Shown: positions 16,652-24,428 of the stretch, piece after piece
How the letters are laid out: every line of letters begins with the position of its first letter
How positions within the stretch are numbered: the first letter of the stretch is position 1
Assembly (NCBI RefSeq): GCF_000425305.1
Contig: NZ_AUDE01000001.1
Coordinates: forward strand, 186,001-250,000
Reading direction: 5' to 3'
Source: Psychroserpens burtonensis DSM 12212
GTDB taxonomy: Bacteria > Bacteroidota > Bacteroidia > Flavobacteriales > Flavobacteriaceae
DNA: 64,000 nucleotides
Position numbers and translations under genes: made by a program
Notes under the pieces: generated by a model
What the model saw: the letters and a program-made list of their open reading frames with translations, nothing else
Database searches by the model: none
Told to the model about the DNA's origin: nothing

Positions 16652-16830
16652 AGGTTATTTATCGCGTTAGCGAGCGCAAATATATAGTATTTTTTAAGTT
16701 TGTCAAAACGTCTTTTAGATTTTATTTAATTTTTTTTTAAATAAAAATTTAAATCTAAGTTTCACTCTGTAAATCAATGTTTTAATATATTTAGCGTAAA
16801 CATTTTTTTTAGAAATAATTTAATTTTTTT

Positions 16831-18156
16831 CTAAATCCAGTCGTTAATATTGGCAGAGAGTACCATAGCTATTAATAGAATAAACCCAACCAATTGAGCG
16901 CGCTCTAAAAACTTCTCATTTGGTGCTTTACCTGAGATCATTTCATATAATAAAAACATCACATGGCCACCATCTAAAACAGGTATTGGTAATAAGTTAA
17001 GCACACCTAACATAATAGATAGAAAAGCAGTCAATGCCCAAAACGCTTGCCAGCTCCATTCCGCTGGGAAGATGCTATATATCGCTTTAAAACCACCAAC
17101 CCCCTTGTAGGCTCCGGTGCTCGGTGTAAATATTTTTTTAAGTTGTACTCCGTAAGAAGACACTTGACCTGTGAACTTATCAAAGCCTACCACAATACTT
17201 TCTCCTAAGCCATATTCTTTTCTTACGATATCATAATATTGTAATTTTTCAATATCATTTAATGTTCCACCAGGCATAATACCCAGTTTTCCATTAGTAT
17301 CAACGTTAAGTTGCATGGGTATGGTTTGTCCGTCTCTTAGGATATCAACAGAAACCTCTGCACCAGAAAATGGTTTTACCCTATCTTCTAATTCATCAGA
17401 ATATTTTAAAGGCTCATTATTAATAGAGACAATAATATCTCCAGTTTTAAGATTTTTACCTTTATTTGCTAAAGTGTCAATGACATATTCTACGACAAAG
17501 GGATAACGTAAACCAAAAAAGCTTCTGCTATCTCCGGTGCTTAATTGTCCTAAAAAATCTTCAGGAAGTGTAATTTCTTTCGTTTCGTTATCACTTAGGA
17601 CTGTTAATTTTTCAGCCTCAATTAGTTTCTTTCTGATGTCAGAAACCATTAGGACTTCTTCACCATTAATAGAGACGAGTTTATCTCCAGTCTTTAATCC
17701 TAAATTGGTTAAAATAGGATTCGTAACTGTATAGCCATCTTTTACACTCTTCGCAGAAATATCTGTATCTCCATAACCAAAGGCTAAAAACACATAAATA
17801 ACATAGGCCAATATAAAATTAACGGTAACACCACCCAACATGATGATTAAGCGTTGCCAAGCTGGTTTTGAACGAAACTCCCAAGATTTTGGTGGTAGAG
17901 CCATTTGCTCTTTATCCATGCTCTCATCCATCATTCCAGATATTTTTACATAGCCTCCTAATGGCAGCCATCCAATTCCATACTCAGTATCTCCAATTTT
18001 CTTTTTCAACAAAGAAAATTTGAGATCAAAAAATAAATAAAACTTTTCTACTCTGGCTCCAAATAGTTTTGCTGGTATAAAGTGTCCTAATTCGTGTAAA
18101 ACGATTAGTAGTGAAAGACTCAATAAAAACTGAGATATTCTAATAACAAACTCCAT
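16831..18156 (-). CDS. rseP: RIP metalloprotease RseP (site-2 protease)
   Basis: 441 residues. The first helix carries the zinc motif H21-E22-L-G-H25 (VLHELGHFIPAKLFG). The second metal ligand is in LPIPVLDGGHVMFLL near the C-terminus. Two PDZ-like domains lie between (around DKLVSINGEEV and GDIIVSINNEPL). About four membrane helices. RseP cuts membrane-bound anti-sigma factors and remnant signal peptides inside the membrane. Monocistronic here; dxr, the usual neighbour in other phyla, is absent. Confidence 0.95.
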   Translation of the reverse strand: MEFVIRISQFLLSLSLLIVLHELGHFIPAKLFGARVEKFYLFFDLKFSLLKKKIGDTEYGIGWLPLGGYVKISGMMDESMDKEQMALPPKSWEFRSKPAWQRLIIMLGGVTVNFILAYVIYVFLAFGYGDTDISAKSVKDGYTVTNPILTNLGLKTGDKLVSINGEEVLMVSDIRKKLIEAEKLTVLSDNETKEITLPEDFLGQLSTGDSRSFFGLRYPFVVEYVIDTLANKGKNLKTGDIIVSINNEPLKYSDELEDRVKPFSGAEVSVDILRDGQTIPMQLNVDTNGKLGIMPGGTLNDIEKLQYYDIVRKEYGLGESIVVGFDKFTGQVSSYGVQLKKIFTPSTGAYKGVGGFKAIYSIFPAEWSWQAFWALTAFLSIMLGVLNLLPIPVLDGGHVMFLLYEMISGKAPNEKFLERAQLVGFILLIAMVLSANINDWI

Positions 18157-18214
18157 GTATCTTAAATCATAAAAATTATAGGCTGCAAAAGTAGTGTTTT
18201 AGCACGATGTTTAC

Positions 18215-20149
18215 TTATTTTTTTAACACCGTTTTAGTAAGTACACCGTCTTTGGTTTGAAATTGAATAAAGAATAATCCTGAAGTCCAATGAGATGTAT
18301 CCAAAGTGGACCTAAATGGTAGCTTGTAAATGAGTTGACCTAACGGATTGAATATTTTTATTTCTGAAATGTTTAAAGGCGAAGGTTTGTCTATAAATAA
18401 GACGTCGGACGTCGGATTAGGATATAATAAAAGAGTATTGTCTAGAGTTAAATCTTCAATATCTAAAACACTATTGTTTCGTGAGATGATATCAGATTCT
18501 GGATCAAATATGATATCCTGGACTTCAAAATTAACACTCTCTAAAAAGTTTTGACCACTGGCACTGTTGTCTAAAATAAGATCTAGTGTTTCTCCAAGTG
18601 TTCCAATCAAACGCACAGGAACTGGAGCTTCAAAAAAGGAAACCGAAGGATGACTTTGTATTTGTTCGACAGTTATTGAAACTTGATTAGCTGTAGGCTG
18701 ATTCCAGTTTACGGTATAACTAGGATAGCCTTGATTGTACAACCAATCTTGAAAAAACTCAGTTAAATCTTCCGAAGAAGAGGTTTCTACTATACTGATA
18801 AAATCTTCCGTTTTGGCATAGTCGTAAGCATGTTCTGAGCTCGCTAAATAGGTTTGTAACGCTTGGAAAAATGGTGCATCTCCAAGTTTTTTCCGCAGCA
18901 TATGTAAAACCATTGACCCTTTGCTGTAAGATAAGCGTCCATTGAAGATTCTACTTACATTGGTAGTATCTGCATCTGTAAGATAAACAGATCCAATAGG
19001 TTGTGACGTTATAGAGTTATTTCTTTGCTGTTTCCAAGTTGTAAAAGCATCATTGCCATCTAAATTTTCTATAGTAATTCCAGACAGGTAAGTAGCAAAG
19101 CCCTCGTTGAGCCAGATGTCTTTCCAACTCCCACAGGTAATTTTATTTCCAAACCATTGATGCGCAAGTTCATGAGCAACTAAGTTGCGTCCAAAGCTTC
19201 CCATAAATGAAACAGTGGTGTGCTCCATGCCGCCTCCCCAACCAAATTGAGCATGACCATATTTTTCGTCTGCAAAGGGATATTCTTCAAATAAAGTGGT
19301 GTAAATGTTCATAATATCTACAGTGATAGGCGTATTGGCTTGAGCATTTGCTAGGCTTTCAGGATACACATAGTTCACAATGTCAAATGGATTGCCATTA
19401 TTTGGTACGGTATGAGAATAGACTTCATAATTAGTAGCAGCAATCGCAATGAGATACGCTGGTATTGGATGACGATGTTTAAAATGGGTGGTTTTTTCTG
19501 TTCCGGTAACAATTTGGCTTTGCTCAAGACCGTTAGATACCGAAATATATTCTTCATTAGATGGGTTGAATTGAGGTGTGGTCATAAACACATCTATAGA
19601 GTCTATTTTATCAATCAAATCCTGCTTACATGGCCACCAGCCTTTTGCTCCATAAGGTTCAGAAAGCGTCCAGATTACAGGGTCTCCATTATGCTCGGTT
19701 TGCTCGAACGAACCAAAACCAGAACTTATTGGATTTCCAGAATAACTTACTGTAAGAGAATCTAAAACACCAGTATTTTGAGTAATAGGCAGTGTAATTA
19801 CTAGTTCATCGTCAGCATTTTGAATAAATGCTAATGCATTTCCTCTTTGCATAACTTGAGAAACAGTCATGTTGGAGGTTAAATCAAAAGTAATTGTCGC
19901 TAGATCACTTTTTGCCTCAAAATAACTAGTAATGTCTCCAGAAATAAAAGCAATCGAAGGATCAACATCGAGTTCTAGTCTGTGATATTTTAAATCATAA
20001 TCACCTGTATTGAGATTTGAGCGCTGCATCATGTGATTTAATGCAGACTTAGCTTCAGATTCACGAATTGCGTCTAAAGTTTCGTTATAATCTTGTGAGA
20101 ATGACACTGTAGAGCATAGTCCAAAAAAAAGGAGTTGTATTAATTTCAT
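18215..20149 (-). CDS. M1-family aminopeptidase with type IX secretion C-terminal domain
   Basis: 644 residues. Signal peptide MKLIQLLFFGLCSTVSFSQ. M1 catalytic set: GGGMEH exopeptidase loop near 298, zinc motif H326-E-L-A-H330 and third ligand Glu349 in WLNEGFATY. The last 80 residues form a type A T9SS sorting domain (LLYPNPTSDVLFI ... TSGLFFIQFQTKDG ... KTVLKK), so the enzyme is exported across the outer membrane and may be surface-bound. It probably trims peptides for nutrition. Its presence implies a working type IX secretion system elsewhere in the genome. Confidence 0.95.
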   Translation of the reverse strand: MKLIQLLFFGLCSTVSFSQDYNETLDAIRESEAKSALNHMMQRSNLNTGDYDLKYHRLELDVDPSIAFISGDITSYFEAKSDLATITFDLTSNMTVSQVMQRGNALAFIQNADDELVITLPITQNTGVLDSLTVSYSGNPISSGFGSFEQTEHNGDPVIWTLSEPYGAKGWWPCKQDLIDKIDSIDVFMTTPQFNPSNEEYISVSNGLEQSQIVTGTEKTTHFKHRHPIPAYLIAIAATNYEVYSHTVPNNGNPFDIVNYVYPESLANAQANTPITVDIMNIYTTLFEEYPFADEKYGHAQFGWGGGMEHTTVSFMGSFGRNLVAHELAHQWFGNKITCGSWKDIWLNEGFATYLSGITIENLDGNDAFTTWKQQRNNSITSQPIGSVYLTDADTTNVSRIFNGRLSYSKGSMVLHMLRKKLGDAPFFQALQTYLASSEHAYDYAKTEDFISIVETSSSEDLTEFFQDWLYNQGYPSYTVNWNQPTANQVSITVEQIQSHPSVSFFEAPVPVRLIGTLGETLDLILDNSASGQNFLESVNFEVQDIIFDPESDIISRNNSVLDIEDLTLDNTLLLYPNPTSDVLFIDKPSPLNISEIKIFNPLGQLIYKLPFRSTLDTSHWTSGLFFIQFQTKDGVLTKTVLKK

Positions 20150-20216
20150 GATATTGTGTTTTTCTTTTATTCTAATATAGCCTGTTAAAAGTAGTCAAAT
20201 TGTAGCTACAGTGTCG

Positions 20217-20224
20217 TATTTTTG
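20217..20224 (+). promoter_or_regulatory. Putative -7 box (TATTTTTG)
   Basis: TAnnTTTG match in the divergent gap between the aminopeptidase and the SCO gene, 48 bases before the ATG at 20273. A TTG lies 14 bases upstream, slightly close for a -33 element. Confidence 0.4.
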
Positions 20225-20272
20225 CATTCCAATCTTACAAACTAATATATATAACATCTTAATTATCAGATT

Positions 20273-20941
20273 ATGTTGAGGTATCTCAAACAGCTCAAGG
20301 GTTTTTTTATAGTCCTTGCAATCGTATCTAGTGTCATTATTTATTTTATTTATTCAGCTTTAAATGTAGAACAGCCTTTACCAATATATCAACCCAATAG
20401 GGTCGATGCATCTTTGGTAGATAGCACTATTCAGTATAAAAAGAAGTATCACAAAATAGCAGATTTTGAACTTATAAATCAAAACGGCAAAACGATTACT
20501 CAAGATACTTACAAGGATAAAATCTATGTCGCAGATTTCTTTTTTACCACCTGCCAAACCATTTGTCCTATTATGACAGACCAAATGGCTCGGATACAAC
20601 AAGAGATTATGGATGATGACGAGGTTATGCTATTGTCTCATTCTGTAACTCCAGAGATTGATTCTGTGGCACAATTAAAGCGCTATGCTATTGAGAAAGG
20701 CGTAAATGATAAGAAATGGAATCTAGTAACAGGAGACCGTAAACAAATTTATGACTTAGCAAGAAAATCATATTTAGTGGTTAAAGATGATAATTCTGAA
20801 GATTATGGAATGGTCCACACCGAAAACTTCGCTCTTATCGATAAAAAGAAGCAAATTAGAGGTTTATACAACGGGATCAGTGCAACTTCTGTGGACTCTT
20901 TAATTCAAGATATCAAGCGACTTAAAAAGGAATATCAATAA
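20273..20941 (+). CDS. SCO1/SenC family copper-binding protein
   Basis: 222 residues. One N-terminal membrane anchor (residues 10-30), then a thioredoxin fold with the SCO copper ligands C94-x-x-x-C98-P (FFFTTCQTICPIM) and His182 in MVHTENFALID. SCO proteins deliver Cu or reduce thiols for the CuA site of cytochrome oxidase. Located upstream of the feo genes on the same strand, 71 bases before feoA, so it opens the metal-related block. Confidence 0.92.
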   Translation: MLRYLKQLKGFFIVLAIVSSVIIYFIYSALNVEQPLPIYQPNRVDASLVDSTIQYKKKYHKIADFELINQNGKTITQDTYKDKIYVADFFFTTCQTICPIMTDQMARIQQEIMDDDEVMLLSHSVTPEIDSVAQLKRYAIEKGVNDKKWNLVTGDRKQIYDLARKSYLVVKDDNSEDYGMVHTENFALIDKKKQIRGLYNGISATSVDSLIQDIKRLKKEYQ

Positions 20942-21012
20942 AAATCCACTACAATTTTTTTACGCTGAATTTTTCCTTTATTTTTGCTTACTTAAAATCA
21001 ATCTAAATAAGC

Positions 21013-21246
21013 TTGAGAGTCACATTAGCAGATATAAAACGAGGTCAACAAGGTATAATTACCGATGTTTCGTCCATTCATATTCCACTTAAACTCCTAG
21101 AAATGGGTTGTTTGCCTGGAAATTCAGTGGAGCTTGTACAAGTCGCACCATTTGCAGATCCAATGTATCTCAATATTAATGGGACACATTTAGCTATTAG
21201 AAAAGAAACTGCAATTCACATTTTAATAGATATTTTTAATGAGTAA
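21013..21246 (+). CDS. feoA: Ferrous iron transport protein A
   Basis: 77 residues, a single SH3-like FeoA domain (TLADIKRGQQGIITDV, then LLEMGCLPGNSVELVQVAPF). The start is a TTG at 21013; no ATG lies in a suitable position. FeoA associates with FeoB at the inner membrane and supports Fe2+ uptake. The end overlaps feoB by 8 bases, so the two are translationally coupled. Confidence 0.93.
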   Translation: MRVTLADIKRGQQGIITDVSSIHIPLKLLEMGCLPGNSVELVQVAPFADPMYLNINGTHLAIRKETAIHILIDIFNE

Positions 21247-23338
21247 ACAAATCAATGTTGCGCTTATTGGAAATCCAAATACAGGAAAAACTTCTGTCTT
21301 TAATTCACTTACGGGCTTAAATCAAAAAGTAGGTAACTATCCTGGGATTACGGTTGAGAAAAAAGAAGGTATCTGTAAACTTCCGAGAGGAGTTAAAGCA
21401 CATATTATTGATTTACCAGGAACTTATAGTTTAAATGCCTCTTCGCTTGATGAAAATGTGGTGATTGAGCTACTTCTCAATAAGAATGACAAGGACTTTC
21501 CTGATGTTGCAGTGGTCGTTAGTGATGTCGAAAATTTAAAAAGAAATCTTCTTCTTTATACTCAAATTAAGGATTTACAAATCCCTACAATTTTAGCTAT
21601 AAATATGTCTGATAGGATGGTCTATAAGGGCATTCATTTAGATATTCCTTATTTGGAACAAGAATTGCAAACTAAAATTGCACTTATAAGTACTAGGAAA
21701 AACAAAGGTATAAATGAACTTAAAGAGCTTATTACTAATTTTAAAGAGCTGTCAATTACGCCTTGTTTAAGTGCTTCAGAAATTGATATTGAGTATTTCA
21801 GTAAGTTAAGAAAGGCATTCCCCAATCAGTTATTATATAAATTATGGTTGGTCATTACTCAGGATGTGAACTTCGGAAAAGTTGATAGAAAAGAAATTGA
21901 TGCGATCAATAGTTTCAAAACTATGGGTAAATCAGATCTTAAGCGCTTACAGCAAAAAGAGACTATAAAACGCTATCAGTTTATTAATAATACGCTTAAA
22001 AAAGGCCAGACTATTGATCTTAAAACAGCGAAAGATCTTAGAATCAAATTGGATAGGATTCTTACACATAAAGTTTGGGGATATCTTATCTTTTTTGTGA
22101 TTCTATTGACTATTTTCCAAGCCATATATGAGTGGGCTCAAGTGCCTATGGAGCTTATTGATGGTGCCTTTGCTTTTTTAAGTGAATGGACTAAAAACAT
22201 CATGCCTGAAGGTGTCTTTACTAATTTAATTACCGAAGGTATTATTCCTGGGCTAGGAGGTATAGTGATATTTATTCCGCAAATAGCCTTTTTATTTTTA
22301 TTCATTGCAGTTCTAGAAGAAAGTGGTTATATGAGTCGGGTTGTCTTTTTGATGGATCGTATCATGAGACGTTTTGGGTTGAGTGGTAAAAGTGTAGTTC
22401 CACTAATATCAGGTACAGCATGCGCTATACCAGCGATTATGGCAACTCGAAATATTGAAAGCTGGAAAGAACGTTTGATTACTATTTTAGTGACACCGTT
22501 TACCACCTGTTCGGCACGTTTACCAGTCTATCTAATTATTATCGAACTGGTTATTCCTGAGGGTCGTTTTTTAGGATTAGGATACCAACCATTAACATTA
22601 ATGTTACTCTATCTTATTGGTTTTGGAACCGCAATCATTTCTGCTTGGATCTTAAATAAGATTCTAAAAATGAAGAGTAAAACTTTTTTCGTGGTAGAAA
22701 TGCCAAACTATAAGATGCCTTTATTTAAAAATGTAGCGTTAACAGTTTTAGAGAAGACAAAGTCATTTGTATTTGGAGCAGGTAAAATCATTTTAGCAAT
22801 ATCAATTGTACTTTGGTTTTTAGCATCTTATGGGCCTGGAGACAGTTTCAATAATGCAGAAGAAATTGTTACTACTGAATTTGCTTCGGAAAATTTACCT
22901 TCTGATGAATTGCAACAAAAAATATCATCTCATAAGCTGGAACATTCTTTTATTGGTATTGCGGGACAAGCTATTGAGCCTGCTATTAGGCCATTAGGAT
23001 ATGATTGGAAAATAGGAATCGCAATTGTAAGCTCATTTGCAGCAAGAGAAGTCTTTGTTGGAACATTAGCAACTATATATAGTGTAGAAAATGATGATGT
23101 AGATACCATTACAAATAGGATGGCTAAAGATACAAATCAAACAACAGGAGGTAAACTATTTACGCTTGCCTCAGGGATTTCTTTGTTATTATTCTATGCA
23201 TTTGCCATGCAATGTATGAGTACATTGGCAGTTGTAAAGCGAGAGACTAACACTTGGAAATGGCCAATGTTACAGTTAGTGATTATGAGTGCATTTGCTT
23301 ATGTTGTAGCTTTGATTGCTTATCAATTATTAAAGTAA
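21239..23338 (+). CDS. feoB: Ferrous iron transporter B
   Basis: 699 residues. N-terminal G domain with the P-loop GNPNTGKTSVFNSLTG (residues 10-25), the G2 region YPGITVEKKEG, DLPGTYSL (G3) and NMSD (G4). A helical spacer follows, then a membrane domain of 8 or more helices with two Gate motifs (including ISGTACAIPAIMATRN and TCSARLPVYL). Imports Fe2+ across the inner membrane. Overlaps feoA; followed by a small Cys-rich membrane protein and a DtxR-type regulator on the opposite strand. Confidence 0.97.
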   Translation: MSKQINVALIGNPNTGKTSVFNSLTGLNQKVGNYPGITVEKKEGICKLPRGVKAHIIDLPGTYSLNASSLDENVVIELLLNKNDKDFPDVAVVVSDVENLKRNLLLYTQIKDLQIPTILAINMSDRMVYKGIHLDIPYLEQELQTKIALISTRKNKGINELKELITNFKELSITPCLSASEIDIEYFSKLRKAFPNQLLYKLWLVITQDVNFGKVDRKEIDAINSFKTMGKSDLKRLQQKETIKRYQFINNTLKKGQTIDLKTAKDLRIKLDRILTHKVWGYLIFFVILLTIFQAIYEWAQVPMELIDGAFAFLSEWTKNIMPEGVFTNLITEGIIPGLGGIVIFIPQIAFLFLFIAVLEESGYMSRVVFLMDRIMRRFGLSGKSVVPLISGTACAIPAIMATRNIESWKERLITILVTPFTTCSARLPVYLIIIELVIPEGRFLGLGYQPLTLMLLYLIGFGTAIISAWILNKILKMKSKTFFVVEMPNYKMPLFKNVALTVLEKTKSFVFGAGKIILAISIVLWFLASYGPGDSFNNAEEIVTTEFASENLPSDELQQKISSHKLEHSFIGIAGQAIEPAIRPLGYDWKIGIAIVSSFAAREVFVGTLATIYSVENDDVDTITNRMAKDTNQTTGGKLFTLASGISLLLFYAFAMQCMSTLAVVKRETNTWKWPMLQLVIMSAFAYVVALIAYQLLK

Positions 23339-23457
23339 CGGATTCTTGAAACTCGTGATAAGCTTGTTTCAATGCACTATAAATCTCATGAAATGAAACT
23401 AAAATGTTTTCGACTAATCACATATAAAAGTTTCATTCTAATATAAATTTAAATAAG

Positions 23458-23601
23458 TTGAATATTGTAATACAAAACATATTAGTTTTTACCTCGCTAG
23501 CTATAGCAATATGGTTTTTATTGCGCAGGTTTGGTGTGCTTCCGAAGAAAAAGACAGCGAGCAGTAAGGCTTGCGGCCAAGATGATTGTGGTTGTCATTA
23601 A
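23458..23601 (+). CDS. FeoB-associated Cys-rich membrane protein
   Basis: 47 residues starting at TTG 23458: one transmembrane helix (residues 8-22), a basic stretch (RRFGVLPKKK), and a Cys-rich tail KACGQDDCGCH. This is the pattern of the small FeoB-associated proteins, analogous to FeoC. It lies 119 bases downstream of feoB on the same strand; the gap shows no gene. The tail could bind iron or a cluster, but this is inferred. Confidence 0.85.
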   Translation: MNIVIQNILVFTSLAIAIWFLLRRFGVLPKKKTASSKACGQDDCGCH

Positions 23602-23671
23602 TTTTACAATCTTAGTTACTGGGTTTTATAGACGCAATCCTTTTATTATTCATGTTATGTTCACCAATGGT

Positions 23672-24328
23672 TTATAATACCTTCAAATATAAGTTTTTAG
23701 CGACGTTTTGTGATACAACCATCTCTGTAGTGTTCAGTTTAATTTTGACAGAGTTGTCAAATAGCTCTTTGTGTATAATTTCTATTGTGGTTCCCAAACC
23801 TATAGAATTACTATCTAAGTATTGAAGAAAATTAGTAGAGCTATCTTCCACACCAATACATTTATATACCATTCCAACGGTAGCATGTGATAATGCTATT
23901 TTCTCTATTTTATTAAATTTACCATCCTTATCTGGTATTGGATCACCATGAGGATCATGTGTAGGGAATTCTAAAAAAGCATCCAATTCATTGACGAGTT
24001 TTTCAGATTTTATGTGTTCTAAGTGCTCAGCGACTTCATGGACTTCATCCCAAGTAAAATTTAGTTTTTCTACTAAGAACACTTCCCAAAGTCTGTGTTT
24101 TCTAACAATATTAACGGCCACATTAATTCCGCTTTTTTTCAACTTAACACCTTGGTATTTTTTATAGTTTAGATAGTCTTTGTCTGCTAGTTTTTTTACC
24201 ATATCTGTAACAGATGATGCTTTCGTATTTAAAGCGTCGGCAATGGCATTTGTGTTAACGATGTCCTTACCATAGTTTCCAAGATGGTAAATGGCTTTGA
24301 TATAATTTTCCTCGGTAAGTGTGATCAT
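23672..24328 (-). CDS. DtxR/MntR-family metal-dependent repressor
   Basis: 218 residues. N-terminal winged helix (TEENYIKAIYHLGNYGKD ... TKASSVTDMVKKLADKDYL), the metal-binding dimer domain (RKHRLWEVFLVEKLNFTWDEVHEVAEHLEHI, with clustered Glu/His ligands), and a C-terminal FeoA-like SH3 domain. Faces the TonB receptor across a 36-bp palindrome, so it likely represses that receptor and itself. With the Mn/Zn ABC transporter next door, manganese (MntR role) is more likely than iron, but feoAB on the other side keeps iron possible. Confidence 0.92.
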   Translation of the reverse strand: MITLTEENYIKAIYHLGNYGKDIVNTNAIADALNTKASSVTDMVKKLADKDYLNYKKYQGVKLKKSGINVAVNIVRKHRLWEVFLVEKLNFTWDEVHEVAEHLEHIKSEKLVNELDAFLEFPTHDPHGDPIPDKDGKFNKIEKIALSHATVGMVYKCIGVEDSSTNFLQYLDSNSIGLGTTIEIIHKELFDNSVKIKLNTTEMVVSQNVAKNLYLKVL

Positions 24329-24345
24329 AATTAATTTTTAAACAC

Positions 24346-24353
24346 CAAATATA
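24346..24353 (-). promoter_or_regulatory. Putative -7 box of the repressor gene
   Basis: Reads TATATTTG on the minus strand, an exact TAnnTTTG match, 17 bases before the repressor ATG at 24328. The operator palindrome begins 15 bases upstream of it, about where a -33 element would lie. Confidence 0.6.
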
Positions 24354-24368
24354 CATATATTAAAATTT

Positions 24369-24404
24369 TAAAATAATTTTTAGACAAGTCTAAAAATTAT
24401 TTTA
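24369..24404. promoter_or_regulatory. 36-bp operator palindrome, probable DtxR/MntR box
   Basis: Perfect 17-bp arms around a 2-base centre; the central part reads TTTTTAGACAAGTCTAAAAA. It lies between two divergent -7 boxes and overlaps both core promoters. Size and AT-rich TTTAGxC...GxCTAAA look fit DtxR/MntR-type operators, with the repressor gene adjacent. Confidence 0.78.
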
Positions 24405-24410
24405 TATTTG
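24403..24410 (+). promoter_or_regulatory. Putative -7 box of the TonB receptor gene
   Basis: TATATTTG, an exact TAnnTTTG match touching the end of the operator palindrome. It overlaps a TTG that would extend the receptor frame, so that TTG is unlikely to be the true start. Confidence 0.62.
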
Positions 24411-24428
24411 CATAAAAATTATAATTTT

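Noticed and set aside
16652-16830. A small RNA or second tRNA next to tRNA-Asn
   Set aside because: The region is long A/T runs without a stable, tRNA-like or conserved fold that I can recognise.
24408-24428. Extension of the TonB receptor start to the TTG at 24408
   Set aside because: The TTG is the last part of an exact TATATTTG -7 box touching the operator; a normal signal peptide starts at 24429 or 24450.
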